Shown piece after piece: positions 47,701 to 54,609 of a stretch of DNA of 64,000 bases. The stretch is from Xylanimonas ulmi (GTDB lineage Bacteria; Actinomycetota; Actinomycetes; Actinomycetales; Cellulomonadaceae), in assembly GCF_004216535.1 (NCBI RefSeq), contig NZ_SGWX01000001.1:806001-870000 (forward strand), given 5' to 3'. The position numbers were made by a program, and so were the translations under genes. Each line of letters opens with the position of its first letter. The stretch's first letter is position 1. The notes under the pieces are model-generated. The model had not been told where the DNA came from, did no database searches, and worked only from the letters and a program-made list of their open reading frames with translations.

Positions 47701-48951
47701 TCAGGAGAGCGAGGGGACGACCACCAGCGCACCCCAGGAGACGAGCGGGCCGATGAGCACGAGCGCGCCGCCCCAGCCGAGGAACTGCCGGTAGGTGCGC
47801 TCGCGGCGGTCTTCGGCGGTGTAGGCGACCATGAGCGCGCCGTTGGTCGAGAACGGCGAGCAGTCCACGACGCTGGCCGAGACCGCGAGCGCGGCGACCA
47901 GGCCGATCGCCCACACCTCGCCCGTGAGCAGGAACGGCACGGCCAGCGGCACCAGGGCGCCGAGGATGCCCGTGGTCGAGGCGAGCGCCGAGACGACGGC
48001 GGCGATGAGGCAGATGACGAGCGCGGCCAGCAGCGGCGCGCCGATGCTCGCGACCGAGCCGCCGAGCCAGTCGACGACGCCCTGGCTCTGGAGCAGGTTG
48101 ACGTAGGTGACCACGCCGCACACCAGCAGGGCGGTGGGCCAGCACACGTTGTTGACGGCGCCCTTGGCCGTGTCGCTGAAGACCGCCGAGAGCACGACGA
48201 CGATGAGCAGGCCGACGAAGCCGACGTCGTGCTGGAAGACGAACGCCTCGACGCCGAGGGCCACGATGCCGACGAGCGACCACACGAGCTTGGCGTCGAC
48301 CTGCGGGCGGTCCAGCGCCGCCTTGTGCGCGACCCGGTGGTCGGCGCGCCACAGGGCCAGGCCGCCGAAGGCGAAGTAGGCGACCGCGACCGTGAGCAGG
48401 ATGAACCCGAACGACGCGCCGAACAGGACCAGGGGGCTGGACGGCAGTGCGTTCGCGCGCACGATGTCGTTGATGATGACGCCGTAGACGCCCATGGGGG
48501 AGAACGAGCCGGCCGAGGCGCCTTGGATGACCGCCATGCCCATGAGCACCGGGTGGATGCGATGCCGCTTGGCCAGGCCCATGGCGATCGGGCCGACGAT
48601 CGCGGCCGCGGCCGGAGTCAGCGCGCCCACCGACGTGATGAGCGCGGTCACGAGGAACATGACCCAGGGGATGAGGCTGATGCGCCCCCGCACCGCGCGG
48701 ACCGCCGCGTAGACGATCGCGCTGATCGCCCCGGCCCGCTCGGCGAAGGCGAACAGGTAGGTGACCCCGACGAGCGTCAGGAACAGGCCCGCCGGGAAGC
48801 CCGCGACGACCGTGTCGACGTCGACGCCGAAGACGAGCGTCCCCACCAGCCATGACGCCGCGAGCGCGGCGGCTCCGAGGTGGACGGTCCGCACGGTCGC
48901 CAGGACGAAGAGGGCGGCGAGGACGAGGACTGAGACGACCTCGGCGGTCAT
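47701..48951 (-). CDS. SLC13/MatC-like dicarboxylate permease
   Basis: A 416-aa integral membrane protein with about 11 helices. The start (MTAEVVSVLVLAALFVLATVRTVHLGAAALAASWLVG) and the two symmetry-related segments GALTPAAAAIVGPIAMGL and SALASTTGILGALVPLAV, plus VVDCSPFSTNGALMVA, resemble MatC/ArsB-type carriers. Such carriers take up malonate or similar dicarboxylates. The substrate is not determined. GGAG lies 7 nt before the ATG. No metabolic enzymes flank it. Confidence 0.85.
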   Translation of the reverse strand: MTAEVVSVLVLAALFVLATVRTVHLGAAALAASWLVGTLVFGVDVDTVVAGFPAGLFLTLVGVTYLFAFAERAGAISAIVYAAVRAVRGRISLIPWVMFLVTALITSVGALTPAAAAIVGPIAMGLAKRHRIHPVLMGMAVIQGASAGSFSPMGVYGVIINDIVRANALPSSPLVLFGASFGFILLTVAVAYFAFGGLALWRADHRVAHKAALDRPQVDAKLVWSLVGIVALGVEAFVFQHDVGFVGLLIVVVLSAVFSDTAKGAVNNVCWPTALLVCGVVTYVNLLQSQGVVDWLGGSVASIGAPLLAALVICLIAAVVSALASTTGILGALVPLAVPFLLTGEVWAIGLVAALAVSASVVDCSPFSTNGALMVAYTAEDRRERTYRQFLGWGGALVLIGPLVSWGALVVVPSLS

Positions 48952-49086
48952 GGGCGACTCCGGTGACGAGCGGACACGCTGACTCGTCCCGAGTATTCGG
49001 CAACCGTCGAGCGCGCGACCCGGTGGCGGCGCTGGGCGCCTGACGGCGCTGCGCTGGCTCGCTCACCCGCTCGGCGCGAGCCGGCG

Positions 49087-49314
49087 TCACTGCGCGCGCG
49101 GGCGCCCTCGGGGCCGGGGCGGGCGCAGCCCGGCCGGCGTGCGGCCGGCGCGCTCGAGCGCCTCGCGCAGCAGTTTGTCGACCTGGGCGTTGAGGCTGCG
49201 CAGGTCGTCGGCGGCCCAGCGCGCGAGCGCGTCGTGGACCGCGGGGTCGAGCCGCAGCAGCACGGCCTTGCGCTCGCGCGCGGTCGGCCGCTGCGGCTCG
49301 TCCTGCGGGCTCAC
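49087..49314 (-). CDS. Ribbon-helix-helix (Arc-type) DNA-binding protein
   Basis: A 75-aa protein. KAVLLRLDPAVHDALARWAADDLRSLNAQVDKLLREALERAGR is a typical Arc/MetJ ribbon-helix-helix: a beta strand with alternating residues (VLLRL) and two helices. The C-terminal tail is Arg/Pro-rich. The GTG start overlaps the stop of the SPFH gene by 4 nt, so the pair is coupled. It probably autoregulates the operon, with a perfect palindrome in the promoter. This SPFH/Arc pair is, as I recall, widespread in actinobacteria. Confidence 0.87.
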   Translation of the reverse strand: MSPQDEPQRPTARERKAVLLRLDPAVHDALARWAADDLRSLNAQVDKLLREALERAGRTPAGLRPPRPRGRPRAQ

Positions 49315-50243
49315 TGGTACAGGGTGCCCGCGTTGACGACGGGCGTGACCCGGCTGTCGCCGCACAGGACGACCAGCAGGTTGGAGACCATCGCAGCCTT
49401 GCGCTCGTCGTCGAGGTCGACCACCGCGTCGCGCTCGAGGCGGGCCAGCGCCTCCTCGACCATCGAGACGGCGCCCTCGACGATGCGGTGGCGTGCGGCG
49501 ATGATGGCGCCCGCCTGCTGGCGCTGGAGCATGGCCTGGGCGATCTCGGGGGCGTAGGCGAGGTTGGAGATGCGCGCCTCGACGATCTCGACGCCGGCCA
49601 GCGCGACGCGGGCGGCGACCTCGGCGGCGATCTCGCCCGAGACGACGTCGGTGGCGCCGCGCAGCGAGCTCTCGCCCGCCTCGGGCTGGTCGTAGGGGTG
49701 CGCCATGGTCACGTGCCGCAGCGCGGACTCGGACTGCACGCGCACGAAGTCCGCGTAGTCCTCGACGCCGAAGACGGCCTTGGCGGTGTCGGCGACTTGC
49801 CACACGACGATCGCGGCGATGTTGACCGGGTTGCCGTCGGCGTCGTTGACCTTGAGCTCGCTCGTCTCGAAGTTGCGCACGCGCACCGACACGCGCCGAC
49901 GGGAGGACAGCGGCACGGTCAGCTGCAGGCCCGTGCGCCGGATCGTGCCGATGTACCGGCCGAAGAACTGCACGACGCGGGTGCTTCCGGGGCTGATGAC
50001 GGTCAGCCCGGTCATCAGGACGAGGGCGAGGAGCATGACGACGGCGCCGAGGACGCCGAGCGCGACCTGCCCAGTGGCGTCGGCGCTCACCCACAGCACG
50101 ATGGCCGCGACTATCCCGGCGAGCGCCGCGACGAGCGCGATCGCGGCGGGGCCGGCCCCCAGGGCCCAGGCGGGCCGCTCCTCGATGTCGACCCGAACCC
50201 CCTGGTGGCCGACGGGTTGGGTGGCGACGGCGATCTCGGTCAT
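49311..50243 (-). CDS. SPFH (band 7/stomatin-like) domain protein
   Basis: A 310-aa membrane-anchored protein. Two N-terminal helices (AAIALVAALAGIVAAIVLWV; LGVLGAVVMLLALVLMTGLTV) are followed by an SPFH domain (FFGRYIGTIRRTGLQLTVPLSSRRRVSVRVRNFETSELKVNDADG). A helical region rich in Ala/Glu/Arg (EIAQAMLQRQQAGAIIAARHRIVEGAVSMVEEALARLE) supports oligomerisation. SPFH proteins scaffold membrane microdomains and proteases. GGAGG lies about 7 nt before the ATG. The first gene of an operon with the ribbon-helix-helix regulator. Confidence 0.9.
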   Translation of the reverse strand: MTEIAVATQPVGHQGVRVDIEERPAWALGAGPAAIALVAALAGIVAAIVLWVSADATGQVALGVLGAVVMLLALVLMTGLTVISPGSTRVVQFFGRYIGTIRRTGLQLTVPLSSRRRVSVRVRNFETSELKVNDADGNPVNIAAIVVWQVADTAKAVFGVEDYADFVRVQSESALRHVTMAHPYDQPEAGESSLRGATDVVSGEIAAEVAARVALAGVEIVEARISNLAYAPEIAQAMLQRQQAGAIIAARHRIVEGAVSMVEEALARLERDAVVDLDDERKAAMVSNLLVVLCGDSRVTPVVNAGTLYQ

Positions 50244-50279
50244 GCGCTTCCTCCTGGCGTCAATGCGATCCGTGCTATC

Positions 50280-50295
50280 AAACTGATATCAGTTT
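50280..50295. promoter_or_regulatory. Perfect 16-bp palindrome, probable operator
   Basis: AAACTGATATCAGTTT is a perfect palindrome 37 bp upstream of the SPFH gene start. It is AT-rich against a GC-rich background. It is the obvious candidate site for the co-encoded ribbon-helix-helix protein. Confidence 0.7.
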
Positions 50296-50407
50296 ACTCC
50301 GGGGGCCGAGTCCGCCCGACCACGGCCAGGCCGAGGCTGAGCGGCGCCCGGCGCGAAGTGCTCGCTCGCCTTTGTCCCGCGTCGGCGCGTGCCGCGAGAA
50401 TCTGCCG

Positions 50408-51853
50408 GTGGACGACGAACAGACACACACGCAGGCCGCGCGCGTGACGCGCGCGGCCTGGGCCGTGTTCGCCGCCTATGCGGCGGCCGGCTTCGCCATC
50501 GGCACCGTCGCGTCGCGGCTGCCGACGGTGCGGGCGGGGCTCGGCCTCGACTCGGCCCAGATGGGCCTCGTGCTGCTCATGTGGGCGCTGGGCTCCGTGC
50601 TGTCGCTGCCCGCGTCGGGCATCGTGATCACCCGTCTCGGACCGGCTCGGACGGCGGCCGGCTCCGGCGTCGTGGCCGGGATCGGACACGTGTGCCTCGC
50701 CGTCGGGGTGAGCGTGGGCAGTGTGCCGCTCGCGGTCGCGGGGCTGTTCACCGCCGGGATCGGCGAGGGCGCCTGGGCCGCGGCCACGACATTCCAGGGC
50801 GCACTCGTGGAGCGGCGCCTGGGCTACGCGGCCATGCCGCGATTCCAGGCCGGGGAGTCGCTGGGCACCGTGGCCGGCTCGGGTCTGGGCGCTCTGCTCG
50901 CCGCGACCGGACTGCCGCTGCTCGGGCACATGGGCCTCGCGGCGACGCTCGCCGTCGTGACGGCGCTGGTCAGCGCGCGTTCGTTCCTCACAGCGTCCGC
51001 GGCGGGCCAGGGTGTGCCAGCGGACGGCGACGCCGCGGCCGCGCGGCGGGGGACCGCGCTGCGGGCGACGCTCGCGGCGTGGCGCGAGCCGCGCACCCTG
51101 CTGCTCGGCCTGGTCATCCTCGGCGCCGCCCTCGCCGAGGGCGCGGCCAGCGACTGGACGAGCCTCGGGCTCGTGTCCGGCTTCGGGGCGTCGGAGTCCA
51201 CGGGTGCGGCCGGAGTCGCGGTGTTCTTCTCCGCGATGCTCACGATGCGCCTGTTCGGCTCGCACCTGATCGGGCGCCTCGGGCGCGTCGCGTCACTGCG
51301 GCTGTGCGCGGGAGCGGTGCTGGTCGGGATCGCGCTGTTCGCACTCTCGCCGTGGCTTCCGCTCGCGCTCGCGGGGTCGTTCGTCTGGGGGCTCGGCGCG
51401 GCGCTGGGCTTCCCGCTCGGCGTGTCGGCCGCGTCTGACGATCCCCTCAAGGCCGCCATGCGCGTCTCGGTGGTCACGACGATCGGGTACCTCGCCTACC
51501 TGGTCGGTCCGGTTGTCATCGGCCTGGTCGCGCAAAGCCTCGGCTACCGCGGCGCGCTCGTCGTGGCCGCGGTCCCGGTCCTGCTCGGCGTGCTCGCCGC
51601 GGGCGCGGCACGCCCCCTCGACGAGCGCGGGGCACGAGCGCGCGGCGGCCCGACGGCGGGCCCGACCGCGGGCCCAGTGCGCGCCGGCCGGGGCGCCGCC
51701 GCGATGCCGCAGCCGGTGGTCCGGCCCGCGCGGACGACGCCGCGCGCGAGAGCGGGCGTCACGGCGCTGTCGCGGGTCACCCTCCGGCGGACGCGGGCGT
51801 CGGGCTCGCCACCACGCCCCGAGCGCCGCCCCGACTCCGTGGCTCGGCAGTAG
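50408..51853 (+). CDS. MFS transporter
   Basis: A 481-aa major facilitator protein with twelve predicted helices over roughly residues 15-400. It begins TRAAWAVFAAYAAAGFAIGTVASRLPTVRAGLGL, with loop motifs SGIVITRLGPARTAAG and GSHLIGRLGRVASLR. The N-terminus resembles the YbjJ/FucP-like group. The last ~70 residues are Arg/Pro/Gly/Thr-rich without transporter character and may be a frame-extended tail. GAGAAT (50396-50401) lies 6 nt before the GTG at 50408. The substrate is unknown. Confidence 0.83.
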   Translation: MDDEQTHTQAARVTRAAWAVFAAYAAAGFAIGTVASRLPTVRAGLGLDSAQMGLVLLMWALGSVLSLPASGIVITRLGPARTAAGSGVVAGIGHVCLAVGVSVGSVPLAVAGLFTAGIGEGAWAAATTFQGALVERRLGYAAMPRFQAGESLGTVAGSGLGALLAATGLPLLGHMGLAATLAVVTALVSARSFLTASAAGQGVPADGDAAAARRGTALRATLAAWREPRTLLLGLVILGAALAEGAASDWTSLGLVSGFGASESTGAAGVAVFFSAMLTMRLFGSHLIGRLGRVASLRLCAGAVLVGIALFALSPWLPLALAGSFVWGLGAALGFPLGVSAASDDPLKAAMRVSVVTTIGYLAYLVGPVVIGLVAQSLGYRGALVVAAVPVLLGVLAAGAARPLDERGARARGGPTAGPTAGPVRAGRGAAAMPQPVVRPARTTPRARAGVTALSRVTLRRTRASGSPPRPERRPDSVARQ

Positions 51854-52380
51854 GTCGATAGACGCCTGGAGTTGGCCCGAGCCGCGGACAGCCTCTGGCG
51901 GGGGTGCGACGTCGTCGGGCAGTGTGGTGCGTGTCGTCGCGCACGCGACGGCGGCCCGTGGGGCGTCTGGGAGGCATGAGCCGACGAGCGCCCACCCCGG
52001 TCTGACAGGGGTGCGGGAAGACCTACGCCCCCTCGGTTGCCGGCTGAGTGCCGAGCCTGGGGGGACCGCCGGCTCGGCCGGTCGGCGGCGGTGGGCGACC
52101 CGGGCGAGGCGCCCCGACCACAGTCGGGGGCGGCGAGCCCCGAGCGGCGAGCTCGGAGGAACGGGTGGGTCTGGCGACCGCCTCTCGCGACGGCGAGGGG
52201 AACCGGACGCGTCGCGACGGCGGCGCGGCGAGACCGTGCGCGGGGCCCCGGACGTGCGATGAGCGCGGACCGGGGCCTTCGTGCGTCCGCGGGGCGCGGT
52301 CGCACCTGCGGACCCTGCGGCTGCGAGGCGCCCCGCAGTGTGCTCGGGTGGAGGAGCACACCCCGCCACCGGAGGAGAGC
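51854..52380. other. 527-bp gene-free region upstream of the His-rich gene
   Basis: No frame has convincing coding character on either strand. Two inverted repeats are present: GGCCCCGG/CCGGGGCC (52244-52251 and 52270-52277) and GTGTGCTC/GAGCACAC (52338-52345 and 52354-52361), the latter 19 bp before the ATG. The composition is G-rich and more irregular than neighbouring intergenic DNA, compatible with gene decay. Confidence 0.6.
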
Positions 52381-52560
52381 ATGACGACACCTGACCAGCA
52401 CCCAGACCACAGCGTCGCCGAGCACAGCAAGGCGGCCCACGAGCACGGCGCCGGCTGCGGCCACCAGAGCGTCGAGCACGACGGACACGTCGACTACGTG
52501 CACGACGGCCACCGGCACTCGCCCCACGGCGACCACTACGACGAGCACGGCGCGGGCTGA
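52381..52560 (+). CDS. Small histidine-rich protein
   Basis: A 59-aa protein, about one fifth histidine: HEHGAGCGHQSVEHDGHVDYVHDGHRHSPHGDHYDEHGAG. The CGHxxVxHDGHxDYxHDGHxH core is a pattern I recognise from small conserved bacterial proteins, sometimes labelled as zinc-transport-related without evidence. Metal binding is plausible. GGAGGAGAGC directly precedes the ATG at 52381, a strong ribosome-binding site. A hairpin lies in its leader and a 15-bp-stem terminator directly follows, so it is a monocistronic unit. Confidence 0.82.
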   Translation: MTTPDQHPDHSVAEHSKAAHEHGAGCGHQSVEHDGHVDYVHDGHRHSPHGDHYDEHGAG

Positions 52561-52569
52561 CGCCGCTCG

Positions 52570-52601
52570 GAGCCGGCCCGCGCGCACGCGCGGGCCGGCT
52601 C
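52570..52601 (+). terminator. Terminator after the His-rich gene
   Basis: A perfect 15-bp stem (52570-52584 with 52587-52601) starting 10 bp after the stop codon. Confidence 0.88.
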
Positions 52602-52810
52602 CTCGGCTCGACCCCGGTCCCCACAGGTCGACCAGCCCGTAGGGCAGGGCTGCCGTCGCCAGGCGCCACGTGTGCCCCGCGCCCGGCTCGACGCGCAGGC
52701 TCACGGGGATCGAGCGCGACGCAAGCGCCGCCCGCAGCGCGGGCGCGTCGCGCGCGTCATGGTCGCTTGCCCCCGCTGCGAGGAATACGCGTGGCGGGTG
52801 CGTGACAGCA
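52602..52810 (-). pseudogene. Fragment of an alpha/beta-hydrolase (esterase) C-terminus
   Basis: The minus-strand reading PRVFLAAGASDHDARDAPALRAALASRS...EPGAGHTWRLATAALPYGLVDLW resembles the C-terminal ~60 residues of secreted esterases: strand, GAxD acid turn, then the catalytic-His segment PGAGHTWR. There is no N-terminal half, nucleophile elbow or start codon, and the frame runs through the downstream terminator without a stop. It therefore reads as a relic. It faces the truncated DUF2156 gene head to head. In C. glutamicum an esterase of this kind neighbours alanyl-phosphatidylglycerol synthase (from memory). Confidence 0.55.
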
Positions 52811-52823
52811 GGCCGTCGGCCGT

Positions 52824-53462
52824 GTGCGCCGATCCGGGTACACGACGACGGTGTGCGACCCTGCGACCGTCGACGGCCCGCTGCGCGCACAGCTCGACGA
52901 GTTGCAGGCCACCAGCCGCCGCGGCGGACGCGAGCGCGGCTTCTCGATGACGCTGTCGCGGCTGTTCGACCCCCGCGACACGGGGTTCCTGCTCACCGTG
53001 GCGACGAACCCGCAGGGGCGGGCGGACGCGTTCGTGCAGTGGGCGCCGGCCCCCGGCATCGACGGCTGGTCGCTCGACGTCATGCGCCGGCGCCTCGACG
53101 ACGACGTGCCCAACGGCGTCATCGACGCCTGTGTGGTCGCGACCATCGAGGAGGTCCTCACGCGCGGGCGGTCGGGTCTGTCGCTCAACTTCGCGCCCAT
53201 GCGGTCGGTCCTCGAAGGGGAGCGCGACGCCGGAGGGCGGCTCGCCGAGCTCACCCGGCCGCTGTTGACGCAGTTGCGCGAGCGCACGCAGATGTCGTCT
53301 CTGGCCGCGTTCAACCGGAAGATCCGGCCGCGCTGGAAGCCGCGGTACGTCGTGCTCGACTCGGTCGAGTGGGTCGCCGCGCAGTCCCTCGTCATGGCCG
53401 ACGTCGAGGGGGTGACCGAGCTGCCCGTCATCGGCAGGTTCCTGGGGCGCGGCGAGGGGTGA
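52824..53462 (+). CDS. N-terminally truncated DUF2156 (aminoacyl-phosphatidylglycerol synthase-type) protein
   Basis: A 212-aa frame matching the C-terminal GNAT-like half of lysyl/alanyl-phosphatidylglycerol synthases: GRERGFSMTLSRLFDPRDTGFLLTVA, FVQWAPAPGIDGWSLDVMRRR, PNGVIDACVVATIEEV, LSLNFAPMRSVLE, FNRKIRPRWKPRYVV. The membrane flippase region and the first GNAT half are missing. No ribosome-binding site is seen before the GTG at 52824. It is probably a pseudogene remnant, though translation cannot be excluded. Its 3' end overlaps the convergent DUF916 gene by 35 bp. Confidence 0.72.
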   Translation: MRRSGYTTTVCDPATVDGPLRAQLDELQATSRRGGRERGFSMTLSRLFDPRDTGFLLTVATNPQGRADAFVQWAPAPGIDGWSLDVMRRRLDDDVPNGVIDACVVATIEEVLTRGRSGLSLNFAPMRSVLEGERDAGGRLAELTRPLLTQLRERTQMSSLAAFNRKIRPRWKPRYVVLDSVEWVAAQSLVMADVEGVTELPVIGRFLGRGEG

Positions 53463-54510
53463 GGAGGCGGGCGCGGCCCGGGCGCGGCGTCGCGGGCCCG
53501 GTCAGCGCGACCGTGCGCGCTCGGCGTCGTCGCCGCAGGTTGCGCCAGCCGACCGCGACGGCGAGCGCGAGCAGCGCGAGCGCGGTCAGGAGAGTCCACG
53601 GCGGCGCCCACACCAGGACGGTGGGGCTGGTCATGGTCACCGTCTCGCTCAGGTCCTGGCCGCGCGAGGTGGCGCGGGTGGCCTCGACCGTCAGCCAGTA
53701 GGGCCCCAGCGGTGGCACCCCCGTCAGGACGCCGCTGGTCGTGGTGGCGCCGCCGGGCAGGATCTCGTCGGTGTCGTCCAGTGCGACCGACCCGGTCCAC
53801 AGTCCGAACAGCGAGCGGACCCGGACTACCGCAGTCGGGTCGAGGCGGATGTTCCCGGAGTTGACCAGGGTGGTCTCGACCTCCAGCCGACCCGGCGTCA
53901 GCGGCCCGAGGCGACCGGCGTAGGCGCCGCGCAGCGGGCTCGCCTCCAGCGCCGGCGCGACGGGACCCCCGACGCGGACGTAGACCCGGGTCCCGGTGGC
54001 GATCTGGACCGCGGGGCCCTGCGACTGCGCGACCTCGCTGACGGCCAGGACACCGCCCGCGTGGTCTCCAGGCTCGGCGTCGCGGGGCACGTCCAGCACG
54101 AACGGCACGACGACCGACGCGCGCGGTGGCACCGTCACGCGGCCCTCGGCGAGGCGCAGCCAGACGCCGACCCGCGTCGGGGTGTCCTGCGGCGTCCGCA
54201 CGGTGAACGCGCCGTCGGGGCCGTGGTCGGCGTCCTGGACGTAGACGTCGACGGTGAGCGGCTGCTCGCCGAGGTTGCGCACCGCGACGTGGTCCTCGAC
54301 ACGGGCGCCCGGCTCGACGGCGTAGTCGAGGCGCCCGCGCCCGTCGGGGCCGTCGGCGCTCGCGGGGACCACCGCCCAGGCGCGTGGGGAGTCAGCGGCG
54401 GGGTCGCCGTCGCCCGGCAGCGCGGACACGGGCGTCGCACCGGCGGCGAGCAGGGCGAGCAGGAGCGCCCCGGCGACGGCACGCGTCAGGGCTCGGTACA
54501 GCACGGGCAT
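53428..54510 (-). CDS. DUF916 / WxL-interacting-protein-like surface protein
   Basis: A 360-aa secreted, membrane-anchored protein. A signal peptide (AVAGALLLALLAAGATPVSA) is followed by two immunoglobulin-like beta domains as in WxLIP: FVVPASADGPDGRGRLDYAVEPGARVEDHVAVRNLGEQPLTVDVYV, then VSVVVPFVLDVPRDAEPGDHAGGVLAVSEV. A C-terminal helix (WTLLTALALLALAVAVGW) ends in a basic tail. In Firmicutes such proteins bind peptidoglycan and a WxL protein. Here the next upstream gene encodes a WxL-like protein. GAGGA lies 6 nt before the ATG at 54510. It is the last gene of the zinc-type operon. Confidence 0.82.
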   Translation of the reverse strand: MPVLYRALTRAVAGALLLALLAAGATPVSALPGDGDPAADSPRAWAVVPASADGPDGRGRLDYAVEPGARVEDHVAVRNLGEQPLTVDVYVQDADHGPDGAFTVRTPQDTPTRVGVWLRLAEGRVTVPPRASVVVPFVLDVPRDAEPGDHAGGVLAVSEVAQSQGPAVQIATGTRVYVRVGGPVAPALEASPLRGAYAGRLGPLTPGRLEVETTLVNSGNIRLDPTAVVRVRSLFGLWTGSVALDDTDEILPGGATTTSGVLTGVPPLGPYWLTVEATRATSRGQDLSETVTMTSPTVLVWAPPWTLLTALALLALAVAVGWRNLRRRRRARTVALTGPATPRPGRARLLTPRRAPGTCR

Positions 54511-54574
54511 GGGGTTCCTCGGTTGTCGCGGCGGTGGGGCGGTCACCAGGACGGTCACCACGGCGTGCGTGAGC

Positions 54575-54602
54575 GGGCGCCGGCCGGTCCTGGCCGGCGC
54601 CC
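54575..54602 (-). terminator. Hairpin between the WxL-like gene and DUF916
   Basis: GGGCGCCGGCC (54575-54585) with its complement (54592-54602), 8 bp after the WxL-like stop and 64 bp before the DUF916 start. It may attenuate or end transcription within the operon. Confidence 0.6.
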
Positions 54603-54609
54603 GCGGTCG

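Noticed and set aside
52048-52560. A 170-codon in-frame extension upstream of the His-rich gene
   Set aside because: The added part is Gly/Arg/Pro low complexity, while a strong ribosome-binding site directly precedes the ATG at 52381.
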